A stretch of DNA of 30,530 nucleotides from a virus. This document shows, piece by piece, positions 1-7,214 of this stretch. A program made the position numbers and the translations under genes. The notes below the pieces were generated by a model, which did not search any database, had not been told where the DNA came from, and saw only the letters and a list, made by a program, of their open reading frames with translations. The first letter of the stretch is position 1, and each line of letters begins with the position of its first letter. The stretch is taken from positions 1 to 30,530 of the IMG/VR virus record IMGVR_UViG_3300037322_000293. The stretch is one strand, 5' to 3'.

Positions 1-45
1 CCAACAGGAAGGTTGCGCGCAGTCCCCGGCGCGCTCGGGATGGGA

Positions 46-276
46 TTATGCCGTAACGTGTTTGACCGCCCACATGACTGCCTGTTCCGCATTGGTCACG
101 GCCAGCGCAAGTTCGCGGCTTTTGCCAACCGCATTGCACTTCGCGATGAATGCAGCCCCGAGGTCCTTCAATTCGACCATCTGCGCTTTTTCGTCATCGG
201 TCAGAACGCGGTAAGTGTGGCGCACCGTGTTGTTTGCGGTACGGTCGTCGGACTCGGACTTTACGTGATCTGCCAT
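46..276 (-). CDS. Acb2/Tad1-like hairpin-domain protein (candidate anti-CBASS/anti-Thoeris sponge)
   Basis: 76-residue protein. Seen: YRVLTDDEKAQM near residues 20-31, then KDLG, then SRELALA and an EQAVMWAVKHVT end. This YRxLs...K..G...SRE.A.a.T..e.AvmWAvkH pattern is what I recall for the small helical Acb2/Tad1 hairpin family (DUF7681). Members bind cyclic oligonucleotides or gcADPR-type signals and so blunt CBASS or Thoeris defence. The start is chosen at 276 because AAAAGG lies just upstream; a longer open frame upstream is low-complexity Pro/Arg. It lies beyond the integrase, past a terminator, so it may have its own promoter (none clear). The family call is from memory; the function is inference. 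Confidence 0.6.
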   Translation of the reverse strand: MADHVKSESDDRTANNTVRHTYRVLTDDEKAQMVELKDLGAAFIAKCNAVGKSRELALAVTNAEQAVMWAVKHVTA

Positions 277-303
277 TCGATTACCTTTTGGTTGTGGTTT
301 CGG

Positions 304-339
304 TAAAAAGCCCCGGCGACAGGGAGGGTGCCGCCGGGG
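304..339 (-). terminator. Rho-independent terminator after the integrase operon
   Basis: Read on the minus strand, CCCCGGCG (339-332) and CGCCGGGG (318-311) form a perfect 8-bp stem followed by CTTTTTA. It lies about 95 bases past the integrase stop and ends about 28 bases before the 46-276 gene. It probably ends the long leftward transcript, leaving the small gene beyond on a separate or readthrough transcript. Confidence 0.75.
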
Positions 340-344
340 AAGTG

Positions 345-377
345 GCGCGGGCCGGAAAACAGGCGGTCGGCCCGCGC
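345..377. repeat. 10-bp perfect inverted repeat next to the terminator
   Basis: GCGCGGGCCG (345-354) pairs perfectly with CGGCCCGCGC (368-377) around a 13-base loop, between the integrase stop and the terminator stem. It has no T-tract. It could be a second stop structure, an RNA-stabilising hairpin, or part of an attachment-site region, which in temperate phages often lies beside int. No core sequence can be proved from one end. Confidence 0.6.
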
Positions 378-434
378 GGTGGTTACGAAACGGCCAGCAG
401 ATAGGACTGCTTTGGCCAGTAGTGTCGCCGTGCG

Positions 435-1613
435 TCACGGCTGTTGCGTTTTGGTTCTGCGCAACTCGATGACGCGGTTCATGTCGTCCTGCCTGCCGCG
501 CATGTAGCGGTCTGTGGTGCTGGCATTGGCGTGATTGGCCTGGTTCCGAATGGCGATCAGATCGGCTCCCTGTGACCGGGCGTGGTTCATGGCGCCGGAT
601 CGAATGTCCATCATCGTGACGTGATCGGGAACGCCCGCGGTTTGCGCGTGCTTGCGCCAGTGCGCCGCCCAGAGGCGCTGCGTGAACGGCCTGCCGTTGC
701 TTTGCCGGATCACCGGGCCAACGCGCTGCTCTGTTGGGATAGCCTCAAGCCGGGCGATCACCTCGGGCAGCGGTGTCAGATCCCACTCGATCGCATCGGG
801 CATAGAGCGCGCGGTCTTGGAGGGAACCTTGCGGATCAGGGGAAGGTCGATCATGTCCCATGTCAGACCATCGGCCCACCGGCTGTTGCCGTCCTCGGTG
901 AACCACTGTCCGCGCACATCAACGGCGCGCAGCGTGAGCCACCATTGGAGCAGGGCCCCGAGTGCAAAGCCTGCGTCTTGGGCCTCGTCGGCCGACTCAA
1001 CCACCGCCATGACGTGCGCCTCGGTTGCCTGCACCTGACGCTTGCCGCCCGCCCGAAACCGCATTTCTCCGAGAATGTCGCGCAGCCGGTTTGCGCCGGC
1101 CGCCTCGATCATCACGCCGTAGCCGACGACGATCCGCATCTTGGTGAACATCGCTCTGATGTAGTGCAGGGACCGGCCCTTGGCTTCCATTGCGATCTGC
1201 CACCGCTTTATGTCGCCGTGGCCGCAGTCTGCCACCAGCACGTCGCCAATGGCCTCGACCCACCGGTTCAGCGACACGTCATAATCGACTCGCGTGTTCG
1301 GTTTCACCTCGCGGTAGGGCGACACGTCGTCCGACCTGTAGCGCGCGATCAGCCAGTGCCATGTGCCCGGCTCGACCTTGGGGCCGGATAGACCGTCACG
1401 CCAGCGCATGAGGTCGCGTGTGAGGCTGTGGGCGCGTCTGACGATCATGTCGCCCTGCCCGTCATTGGCCTTGCCCAAGGGCACGGTCTTGACGCTGTAG
1501 CCTGCCGCTGCGTCCTTCTTGGTGCAGCGCCAGTATAGGCTGGCCCCGACCTTGCAGACGCCGGGCAGATAGGTGAGGTCGCCCGCGTCGAGGCGGGCCT
1601 TATCAAAGAGCAT
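435..1613 (-). CDS. int: Tyrosine-recombinase integrase
   Basis: 392-residue site-specific recombinase that would integrate and excise the phage DNA. Seen: N-terminal arm/core-binding region to about residue 190, then the catalytic domain. Arg229 lies in LTLRAVDVR, a candidate catalytic Lys266 in SKTAR, Arg338 in MMDIRSG, His361 and the nucleophile Tyr370 in NHANASTTDRYM. The usual His of the HxxR box appears to be Met335. The ATG at 1613 overlaps the end of the excisionase-like gene by 11 bases; a frame open 24 codons further upstream is only that gene's shadow. It is the last gene of the leftward operon and is followed by a terminator. Confidence 0.9.
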   Translation of the reverse strand: MLFDKARLDAGDLTYLPGVCKVGASLYWRCTKKDAAAGYSVKTVPLGKANDGQGDMIVRRAHSLTRDLMRWRDGLSGPKVEPGTWHWLIARYRSDDVSPYREVKPNTRVDYDVSLNRWVEAIGDVLVADCGHGDIKRWQIAMEAKGRSLHYIRAMFTKMRIVVGYGVMIEAAGANRLRDILGEMRFRAGGKRQVQATEAHVMAVVESADEAQDAGFALGALLQWWLTLRAVDVRGQWFTEDGNSRWADGLTWDMIDLPLIRKVPSKTARSMPDAIEWDLTPLPEVIARLEAIPTEQRVGPVIRQSNGRPFTQRLWAAHWRKHAQTAGVPDHVTMMDIRSGAMNHARSQGADLIAIRNQANHANASTTDRYMRGRQDDMNRVIELRRTKTQQP

Positions 1614-1842
1614 CGTGGTTTTCCTTGCGTGGTGCTGGCGCTGTGTGCGCTTTGGCACAGTCCGCCACAACGCGCCGCCGATCAAGCCATGCTTTCACGT
1701 CGGCAAGCTGGGTCAGCCCGATCAGGCCGTCAACGCGGGGGAATCCTTGGCCCTCCAACCTGCTGCGGTTGTCGCGCAGCCACTTCTGCTGCTTGTTCAG
1801 CATCGCGGCAATCTCGCGCTCTGTGAGGTAGGCCGGGGTCAT
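1603..1842 (-). CDS. Excisionase-like small HTH protein
   Basis: 79 residues. Seen: YLTEREIAAMLNKQQKWLRDN near the N-terminus, then GFPRVDG and ADVKAWLDRR. This is the winged-helix pattern of excisionase/AlpA-type proteins that bind beside attachment sites or promoters. Its position directly upstream of int supports the role. The ATG at 1842 sits in an ATGA overlap with the preceding gene. The C-terminal 25 residues (cysteine, Ala-Pro and basic residues) are not part of the fold. It could instead be a repressor of the integrase segment. Confidence 0.65.
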   Translation of the reverse strand: MTPAYLTEREIAAMLNKQQKWLRDNRSRLEGQGFPRVDGLIGLTQLADVKAWLDRRRVVADCAKAHTAPAPRKENHDAL

Positions 1843-2423
1843 TTCGGTGCCCCCAATGCGTCGATGTTGCCGTGCTGCACGTCGAAGCTGATGGCGGACA
1901 CCCAAGGGTTTGCGTCCCATGCCTCGGGGCCGTGGATGCTGTTCCAGAGATCCCGAAAAGCTGCTTTGGCAGTTTTGAATCTGATCTCTGCGTGATCGTG
2001 GTAATCAAACAAACCATCCCCGACTTGCATTATCCCTTCGGCCTTCGCATCCGACTCGTTGATTTCATGCAGCCGATCAACCCGCGCATCGGTGACGGTC
2101 AGGGTGAGGCGGCTGGCCCATCGGGGCATGTGGATGGATGGACGCCAGCCAAGACCGGACGAACCACCCGGATACGCGGCGTCATAGTCAGCCCGGTAAA
2201 ACACGCTGCCCGGCTCCGACACCTTGTCGATAGCCTCCCGCACATAGAGGCGGTCGCCGGTCGCGTAATCCATCTGCACGGCACCTTTGTTCGGGCCATC
2301 GGGCAAAATAAGATTGCGTGACGCTGGACAGCCTTTTTTCAAAATCCTGCGCGTCTGTGTCTTGCTCCCCGCGATCAGGGCTTTCACCATCGGGCCGGAA
2401 AATATGATCGGACGGTCTGTCAT
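1839..2423 (-). CDS. ASCH-like phage protein
   Basis: 194 residues. Seen: an N-terminal RPIIFSGPMVKALIAGSKTQ followed by TRRIL, then GDRLYVREA, MPRWASR and DPxV-type segments ending in NPWVSAISFDV. This opening (F..pMv.all.G.KTqTRR) marks a widespread phage family related to ASCH domains, often labelled morphogenetic protein without proof. ASCH folds bind RNA or nucleotides; the role here is unknown. ATGA overlaps join it to both neighbours. Confidence 0.6.
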   Translation of the reverse strand: MTDRPIIFSGPMVKALIAGSKTQTRRILKKGCPASRNLILPDGPNKGAVQMDYATGDRLYVREAIDKVSEPGSVFYRADYDAAYPGGSSGLGWRPSIHMPRWASRLTLTVTDARVDRLHEINESDAKAEGIMQVGDGLFDYHDHAEIRFKTAKAAFRDLWNSIHGPEAWDANPWVSAISFDVQHGNIDALGAPK

Positions 2424-2878
2424 GGCAGGGGCGGCCTTCCTTGTTTGATCAGCGCGGCATTGATCGCGGCCTTGTCAGTTTTCATGGACCTGACGACAGG
2501 CTTGCGCGAGACAGGCCTTGCTTCGGGATTGGGTCCGCTGCGCGTTCCTGCAAAGTGCAAATTGAGAAACCGTGCCCTCGCCACAACGGCAGAATAGGTG
2601 ATGCCCAAGTGATCTGCCGCACCTTGCAAAGTCATGCCAGCGGCTTGGCAGTCCTCGTATTGCAGATTGGAGATTGAGCCCCGGCTGCGAAACTCAAGCC
2701 CGAACAAGACGGCCAGAGCGACGAGGCGATTCCGATGCACGCCAAGGATTTTTGCCGCTTCGGTCTTGGAGACGCCTTTGCCGTGCAACGCCCGCAACTC
2801 GGTTTCAATCTCGTCGGGTGCGCGGTGAACGCCATTTTTCTGGGGCATGGGAACAAATGTGCGTCGAATGTTGGTCAT
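2420..2878 (-). CDS. Double helix-turn-helix DNA-binding protein
   Basis: 152 residues. Two similar helix-turn-helix segments can be seen: VSKTEAAKILGVHRNRLVAL (about residues 37-56) and MTLQGAADHLGITYSAVVAR (about 81-100), each followed by a short LFGLEF/FLNLHF element, suggesting an internal duplication. A basic proline-rich tail follows. The ATG at 2878 overlaps the upstream TGA (TGATG); upstream in-frame residues are a shadow. Likely a phage regulator acting on DNA, target unknown. Confidence 0.6.
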   Translation of the reverse strand: MTNIRRTFVPMPQKNGVHRAPDEIETELRALHGKGVSKTEAAKILGVHRNRLVALAVLFGLEFRSRGSISNLQYEDCQAAGMTLQGAADHLGITYSAVVARARFLNLHFAGTRSGPNPEARPVSRKPVVRSMKTDKAAINAALIKQGRPPLP

Positions 2879-3069
2879 CAGATCAGCCCCTTTTCCAGCG
2901 CCAAGGACTCGGGCAGGGTAATAGTCCAAATCGGGTGATTGTCCTCAATTTCAATCTGGGAAAGCGGCAACCACTCTGCGTTGGACTTATTCCCGTCTAC
3001 CGAAAAAAAAACTGCTTTTTCTGTCCTGTGGTGAACCATTCCTTCAATGTCGATCAGGTTGCTTTTCAT
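2878..3069 (-). CDS. Small conserved phage protein
   Basis: 63 residues, no domain that I can name. The pattern VHHRTEKAVFFSVDG, EWLPLSQIEIE, TITLPESLALEKGLI matches a small protein often met in phage early operons (a core that reads as: alter with charge state, WLPxSQIE, then MPxWLAxxKGLI). Probably a compact beta fold. ATGA overlap with the upstream nuclease gene and TGATG with the downstream HTH gene indicate translational coupling. Function unknown. Confidence 0.6.
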   Translation of the reverse strand: MKSNLIDIEGMVHHRTEKAVFFSVDGNKSNAEWLPLSQIEIEDNHPIWTITLPESLALEKGLI

Positions 3070-3419
3070 TTGGTCATCCTCGCGTCTGAAATTTCGATCA
3101 CGCCCATGTGGACCATGCGCGCTTGCGTCTCAGCATGGCCCCGCAGCATGGCGTCCAGCACCATTGCCGCTGTCAGCCCGCGCCGCTCCCACCCAAACGT
3201 GTCGATCGCCGTGTGGCAGGCGCTGCACGCAAAGGCCGTGTGCAGGTCCGACACCTTCGACCCCATCGACTTGCCAATGCCGGGCAGGTGCGCCGTGACG
3301 GTGGTGGCCGGATTGTGGTTGCAGATGCCCGGCAGTCGGAGCGAGCAGGGCATACCTGATGCGGACGACATGATCCGCTCAGACCGAACCTTGGGCAAAA
3401 GGACGGGCGGCAGGATCAT
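3066..3419 (-). CDS. DUF1364 (YbcO-like) HNH-type nuclease
   Basis: 117 residues. Seen: PCSLRLPGICNHNPATTVTAHLPG, then DLHTAFACSACHTAID. The Cys-His pattern (C..pg.Cn.np.TtvlaHl, then ACs.CH) is that of DUF1364, the family of the E. coli DLP12 prophage protein YbcO, thought to be a metal-dependent HNH-type nuclease. The first 18 residues precede the family core; the ATG at 3419 overlaps the upstream TGA, which supports this start, though the ATG at 3369 is possible. Role probably in phage DNA recombination or processing. Confidence 0.75.
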   Translation of the reverse strand: MILPPVLLPKVRSERIMSSASGMPCSLRLPGICNHNPATTVTAHLPGIGKSMGSKVSDLHTAFACSACHTAIDTFGWERRGLTAAMVLDAMLRGHAETQARMVHMGVIEISDARMTK

Positions 3420-3634
3420 AAGGGCCCACCAAGGCCAGCGATCATCCTGGGTTGGCGCGGCTTCACGATGTAGTCCGAGGCCGTATCAGCAACCTCAGCG
3501 GCAATTTGAACAGGTGCCGGATTGCCAGACCGATCCATTCTGGATTGCCCAGGCTGCATCCCGCAGTGTTGACAGAAGAAAATTCCAGCACTGCGCTTGG
3601 TGGTGTGTTTTTCTCCGCACTTCCGACAATACAT
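3416..3634 (-). CDS. Small zinc-ribbon protein
   Basis: 72 residues. Cys3-x-x-Cys6 and Cys21-x-x-Cys24 form a classic two-knuckle zinc ribbon, followed by an unstructured tail. AAGGAAA precedes the ATG. It is the first gene of the int-side sub-operon, directly below the twin palindromes at 3728-3772. Such mini-ribbons in phages can bind nucleic acid or host polymerase, but nothing here decides between them. Confidence 0.6.
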   Translation of the reverse strand: MYCRKCGEKHTTKRSAGIFFCQHCGMQPGQSRMDRSGNPAPVQIAAEVADTASDYIVKPRQPRMIAGLGGPL

Positions 3635-3727
3635 GGCAGTTTCCTTCGATGATTACGGCGGGTCAACCGGATGGTCACTTCACCTTTGAAGCCCCACGCT
3701 ATCCATCCGATTGACCCCGCTGTTGTT

Positions 3728-3772
3728 GCTGTTGGAGTATATCCAACAGCCCTAAGTCCGCATGGACTTAGG
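3728..3772 (-). promoter_or_regulatory. Twin perfect palindromes with a TATACT -10 candidate
   Basis: Two adjacent inverted repeats: CCTAAGTCC-GCAT-GGACTTAGG (3751-3772) and GCTGTTGGA/TCCAACAGC around GTATA (3728-3750). On the minus strand the loop of the second gives TATACT (3741-3736), a near-consensus -10, and the spot where a -35 would lie falls on the centre of the first palindrome, where there is no -35 consensus. This would fit an activator- or repressor-controlled promoter for the 3634-to-435 gene set, or RNA hairpins that process the leftward transcript. The 190-base gap 3635-3824 holds no other gene. Confidence 0.45.
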
Positions 3773-3824
3773 CTTGGGCGCTCCTATGGGGCTAGGCACT
3801 AGGTCACGCCGAAATCTGATGCAG

Positions 3825-4247
3825 CTACTCGGTGAGGGGCTTTTCGCTCTCGCCGTGGCTGGTGAGGGACAAGCGCGCAATGCTGTCCTCGTGGTCCTTG
3901 AACATGGTCTTGCGCAGGTCCTCTTTCTTGCGGCGCAACTCGGCGGCTTGAACCGCTGAAATCGCCAGCAACTCTTGCGCGATCACGGCGTCAAAATCGG
4001 CTTTGTTGATCTTCTGAACGGCCCACAGGATTGCCGTGGTTCCATCGAAGTTCACGTCAACGTCCACCTCAATCACCTTCACGACCGTCATCAGGTGGCG
4101 GGTGCTGGACTGCACAACAGCCAGGTCGCCAACGGCAATCGTTTGGTCAAAGGTCTTGAACACCTCTGCGCTGCCGCCGTCCTCGTATTTCGCCTTGATT
4201 GCGCGAACGGTGTCGTTGATCAGAAAAACGATTCTTGAATTGTCCAT
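3825..4247 (-). CDS. Conserved phage protein, coiled-coil C-terminus
   Basis: 140 residues. Seen: an N-terminal alpha/beta part with VGDLAVVQSSTRHLMTVVKV and EVDVDVNFDG, then a charged helix rich in Glu/Arg/Lys (AELRRKKEDLRKTMF) likely to form a coiled coil. The ATG at 4247 is preferred to one five codons upstream because AAGGAAA sits at the right distance. A similar protein is common in alphaproteobacterial phages as I recall; no function is known to me. It is separated by 27 bases from its upstream neighbour, one of the few gaps in this operon. Confidence 0.55.
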   Translation of the reverse strand: MDNSRIVFLINDTVRAIKAKYEDGGSAEVFKTFDQTIAVGDLAVVQSSTRHLMTVVKVIEVDVDVNFDGTTAILWAVQKINKADFDAVIAQELLAISAVQAAELRRKKEDLRKTMFKDHEDSIARLSLTSHGESEKPLTE

Positions 4248-4274
4248 GTGATTTCCTTTCATGGAGTTGGGTTT

Positions 4275-4562
4275 TCAGATGGGCCCGCCAAGGCCGCAGA
4301 ACCCGCGCGTTGGGGCCATGCCAAACGCGGGCATATCGTCGGCCACAGCACGAGCAGCCTTGGCATACGGCGGTTTTTCTCCGGTCGCCTCCGCCACGCC
4401 TCTGACTGCGGCCGTCCAAAGCGGGTTAGACGTTGTGGTATGCACCCACCGCCATGCCGCGCACGCCGGGCCGCGACAGCCATCCTGCGCGGGGGATACA
4501 GCAAAGGTGCGCGCCGTGGGGCAAAGCAACTGTGCGGCTTGTTCTGGCGTGTGTGCGGTCAT
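4275..4562 (-). CDS. Small Cys/Trp-motif phage protein
   Basis: 95 residues. The N-terminal half carries LCPTARTF...CRGPACAAWRW, with three cysteines and paired tryptophans that look like a metal- or nucleic-acid-binding knuckle; the rest is Ala/Pro-rich and ends GFCGLGGP. The ATG at 4562 lies in an ATGA overlap with the upstream gene. I recognise the opening as a recurrent phage motif but know no function. Confidence 0.55.
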   Translation of the reverse strand: MTAHTPEQAAQLLCPTARTFAVSPAQDGCRGPACAAWRWVHTTTSNPLWTAAVRGVAEATGEKPPYAKAARAVADDMPAFGMAPTRGFCGLGGPI

Positions 4563-4816
4563 GCCTGCGCCTCCGTTTTGATGATGATGTGCGAGCATTG
4601 CAGCCCGGACTCGTGCCTGTCCTCGTTGATCTGCACGCTGCCCATGTCGATTTCCCTGTCCAGCCCGGCCACGAACGACTCCAGGTCGGAGCGAACGCGA
4701 TCCGGGGGCCTTTCAAACAGGAACGCCTCGACGGTCTGTCCGTTGGCAAGGTCAAGAGGGCAGTCGCAAACGTCCTCGATGAACTCGATCGCCTCGACCA
4801 AAGTGAGGCGGCTCAT
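4559..4816 (-). CDS. Small acidic phage protein
   Basis: 85 residues, acidic, mostly predicted helix, no recognised domain. The ATG at 4816 is preferred to the GTG at 4825 because AAGGG lies 8 bases before the ATG, while the GTG would have no spacing, and because the ATG makes an ATGA overlap with the 32-residue gene upstream. Function unknown; its place between recT and int suggests an accessory early role. Confidence 0.55.
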   Translation of the reverse strand: MSRLTLVEAIEFIEDVCDCPLDLANGQTVEAFLFERPPDRVRSDLESFVAGLDREIDMGSVQINEDRHESGLQCSHIIIKTEAQA

Positions 4817-4911
4817 TGCGGGCACCCTTCTGTCCGCGCCACAATCAGGTCGTTGATTTCATTCATGTGGTCAACTTGCACATTGCGGCTGAGGGTTTTG
4901 ATCGTGGTCAT
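4813..4911 (-). CDS. 32-residue peptide between recT and the next gene
   Basis: Reads MTTIKTLSRNVQVDHMNEIN and on to a CPQ end. Its ATG (4911) overlaps the recT stop as ATGA and its TGA (4813) overlaps the next start as ATGA. Without it there would be a 91-base hole in a chain of overlapping genes, so the double coupling is the main support. No function is known. It may serve partly to keep ribosomes moving along the operon. Confidence 0.6.
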   Translation of the reverse strand: MTTIKTLSRNVQVDHMNEINDLIVARTEGCPQ

Positions 4912-5765
4912 TCCCCCGCCCTCCGTGCGCCGCGCATTGCGTCCAGCCAGTCGAGCGAGTCCTGCGTGCCCTCGGCATAAGGGCAGTCAGCCTCGGCCAC
5001 GGTTGCGACCAGCCCATTGCCCCACGCCTTGCTGCCGGGGATGCCCTCGCCGCCCTCGTAGCTGGCCGTCCAGTGCTGTGCGGCGGGATCGGGCAGGATT
5101 TCGGCTTCCTGCGGCGCATCGGGTTCTACGGGCTTCGCACGAGCGGCCAAGGCCATGCGTGCAAGTGGTCCCGGCTCCCTCGGCGTCACGTCCTTCGGAT
5201 AGTCCTGCACTTCCTCTGCCACTTGCAGGCCCATCAGCGCATCGGCGGCGCCGTCACGACAAGCCAGCGTGCGGGCGCGCATCGACAACATGCGGGGCTT
5301 GTAAAGCTGCCACGGCCCGGCCTTTCCCCAAAGCCCAGCGGCCTTGGCGTCCTTGGCCGCAAACGTGCGAACAATGGTTTGGCCGGTGTCGCCCCGGATC
5401 AAGGTTGCGGTGGCGCTCATTTCGTCGCCCTCGCCCGTCACGGTGCAGTCAAGCTGGTGGCCCGCGCGCTGCATCAAGGCGGGCAGGGCATCACCCCAAA
5501 CAGACGCACGGCCATTGATCACCGCGATGTTGGAAAGAGCCTGCATTGGCGCAAGGCCGATTTCCAAGCCGCGGATGATTGCGGCCATGGTCGCCTCGGG
5601 GTTGCCCTGAAAGTGCTTGGGCACCATGTCCCCTGCGGCGGCCAGCGCCTTGGCAAGACGAAACGCATCTTCCAGCGATTGCGGGATCAACGCGGCGATC
5701 ACCCCGCCCGGCGCGAGTTTCGCATTGGCAATAGCTGGTGGTGAGGTGGTGGTGAGGTCATTCAT
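4908..5765 (-). CDS. recT: RecT-family single-strand annealing protein
   Basis: 285 residues, normal for the family. Seen: VPKHFQGNPEATMAAIIRGL followed by EIGLAPMQALSNIAVINGRA and WGDALPALM, the conserved RecT core at about residues 45-105; then TAKDAKAAGLWGKAGPW and KPRMLSMRARTLACRD. It would anneal single strands produced by the exonuclease encoded one gene upstream, giving phage recombination and possibly concatemer formation. The C-terminal third is acidic and variable, as usual. Start is in an ATGA overlap. Confidence 0.93.
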   Translation of the reverse strand: MNDLTTTSPPAIANAKLAPGGVIAALIPQSLEDAFRLAKALAAAGDMVPKHFQGNPEATMAAIIRGLEIGLAPMQALSNIAVINGRASVWGDALPALMQRAGHQLDCTVTGEGDEMSATATLIRGDTGQTIVRTFAAKDAKAAGLWGKAGPWQLYKPRMLSMRARTLACRDGAADALMGLQVAEEVQDYPKDVTPREPGPLARMALAARAKPVEPDAPQEAEILPDPAAQHWTASYEGGEGIPGSKAWGNGLVATVAEADCPYAEGTQDSLDWLDAMRGARRAGE

Positions 5766-5962
5766 GGCGATACTCCTTCAATATCTCTGAGCCTCGGATC
5801 GCGGTATCCGTCCACTTTGCATCTCTGGCCCGGAAGCAGGATTGAGGCGAAAGCCTTCGGGCGAGACACGGCGCACTGCGGGCAGTCCACCCCTAGGCGG
5901 GCACGGCGATCCCTTCGGTCGTCGCGCATGGCATTAAACAATTCGCCCATATCCCCTATCAT
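5762..5962 (-). CDS. Small Cys-motif protein between exonuclease and RecT
   Basis: 66 residues. Seen: DMGELFNAMRDDRRDRRARL, then GVDCPQCAV and ILLPGQRCKVDGYRDPR. The CPxC plus a later cysteine may bind zinc. It starts at 5962 in an ATGA overlap with the exonuclease stop and ends in an ATGA overlap with recT. This placement between the two recombination genes is common in related phages as I recall, and suggests a helper of the RecET pair, which is inference. Confidence 0.6.
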   Translation of the reverse strand: MIGDMGELFNAMRDDRRDRRARLGVDCPQCAVSRPKAFASILLPGQRCKVDGYRDPRLRDIEGVSP

Positions 5963-6924
5963 GGCGATACTCCTGCGATCTGCATCTGTTCCAGCAGCAT
6001 GAGGCGCTGCCACTCGGGCCGCTGATATGCGCCAACGTCGTCGCCCGGCCCCGGCCAGTGACCGGACTCAAGGCACTCGTGGATCAAGCGGATCGAACGC
6101 CTGTTGCGCCACTTCGCCAGCAGCAGGTCGTCCATCCCGATTTCGCGCAAAATGACGTGGTGCGGCGCTGCGTCCGACTGCGCGACAATCCCGGCCACGC
6201 CCGGCCATTCGTTTGTCAGGTATTGGAAACCCTCGGCCGCAAACGCGATCTGCATGTCGTAGCCGTGCTTCGTGATACGCTGGTCCACGATCCGGTGCGA
6301 GAACGGCTCGCCCTGCGTGTTCATCTTTTTGTAATCCGTCACCGCCCCGTCGAAGGACACAGTGTCGGGCCGCGACAGCAACCAAAGCCCGGTTTCATCG
6401 TCCTGCCACGCCATTGTCACCTCGGGCAATCCGCCCATGACAGCCGTGGCGGCAGGATCTGCCGCAAGAACCTTGCCCATGGTCAGGATCAGGTCAAACT
6501 CGGTCGAGGTCAGGAACCCACCAGGCTCACCATCCACCGCGCGCCAGTATTCCACGCTGGCCTTGCCTGCGTCCGTGGCCTTGCCCTTGTCGTAAGCGTC
6601 GGTCTGCGCGGCGGTCGGCTTGCGCGGCTTGTCCTCGGGATGCACGCTGAACCCTTCCAGCACGCGCTCTGGCCCGCCCTCCACGAACAGGGCCATGGCA
6701 ACGCCCATTCGCAACGCCGCTGTCTCTGGCCGCTCCCACCGATCGGGATTGAGCCGCGAGAATGCCCAAACGTCTGCGGGCGTGCCCAACTCCATCTGCC
6801 GCAGGACGCCGCTTGTGACGCTGGGGCCGCTGCATGGCTGGTTGTGGTGGCGCGAGAGCGGAAGGTTGTAGAAGCCGGGCTCCGTGATAATCTGGTCGGG
6901 GCCAAGGATGCGAACGTCCATCAT
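5959..6924 (-). CDS. RecE-like PDDEXK exonuclease (exodeoxyribonuclease VIII type)
   Basis: 321 residues. Seen: SRHHNQPCSGPSVTSG start (substrate-opening motif of the DUF3799/exo VIII family), LRMGVAMALFVEGG, then SRPDTV and TDYKKM giving the D and D-x-K metal ligands, and HGYDMQIAFAAEGF giving the conserved Tyr-Gln helix. It would resect double-strand ends 5'-to-3' and hand 3' tails to RecT, its downstream partner. The family is often longer; this is a nuclease-only version. First Met of a Met-Met pair fits the ATGA overlap. Confidence 0.88.
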   Translation of the reverse strand: MMDVRILGPDQIITEPGFYNLPLSRHHNQPCSGPSVTSGVLRQMELGTPADVWAFSRLNPDRWERPETAALRMGVAMALFVEGGPERVLEGFSVHPEDKPRKPTAAQTDAYDKGKATDAGKASVEYWRAVDGEPGGFLTSTEFDLILTMGKVLAADPAATAVMGGLPEVTMAWQDDETGLWLLSRPDTVSFDGAVTDYKKMNTQGEPFSHRIVDQRITKHGYDMQIAFAAEGFQYLTNEWPGVAGIVAQSDAAPHHVILREIGMDDLLLAKWRNRRSIRLIHECLESGHWPGPGDDVGAYQRPEWQRLMLLEQMQIAGVSP

Positions 6925-7214
6925 TCCCCGTCACCCACTTCGTTTTCCATGCGCCGGGTGTTCCAGTCGTCATAATCCTCGTCGGCTGGGTCTGGCTGCT
7001 CGACCGGCTTTTCAAGTTCGAACATCGATTCCGCGTAGTCTTCGGCCATCACCGTTGCCACGCCCAAGGGCAGGTAGAGGTAGAACGAGGCATCAGCGTC
7101 CTTCATCACGAGGGTGGAATAGGGGACAACCTCGGACACGGCGTTTTCGTGCCCCGTGACGCTCAAAGGCCTGTGCATGTGCGCTTGGTGGGCCCGCATC
7201 GTTACGTCGATCAT
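6921..7214 (-). CDS. Hypothetical early protein
   Basis: 97 residues, acidic C-terminus (EDYDDW and EVGDGE). No recognised domain; the middle FYLYLPLGVATVMAEDYAESM might form a helix but is not a clear membrane span. ATGA overlaps on both sides place it firmly in the operon directly before the exonuclease gene. Function unknown. Confidence 0.55.
   Translation of the reverse strand: MIDVTMRAHQAHMHRPLSVTGHENAVSEVVPYSTLVMKDADASFYLYLPLGVATVMAEDYAESMFELEKPVEQPDPADEDYDDWNTRRMENEVGDGE

Noticed and set aside
1-45. Possible hairpin GCGCGC...GCGCGC at the left edge as a terminator of the first gene
   Set aside because: Self-complementary GC run without a T-tract on either strand; too little to call.
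345-377. attP core
   Set aside because: The place is plausible, but a core needs a second copy or a host site, neither of which is in the window.
582-1391. Long plus-strand frame opposite the integrase
   Set aside because: Shadow of the integrase codons; no start signal, no family pattern, and the minus frame has clear catalytic motifs.
2674-3714. 346-codon plus-strand frame
   Set aside because: Covers four well-supported minus-strand genes and is Arg/Ser/Pro-rich noise.
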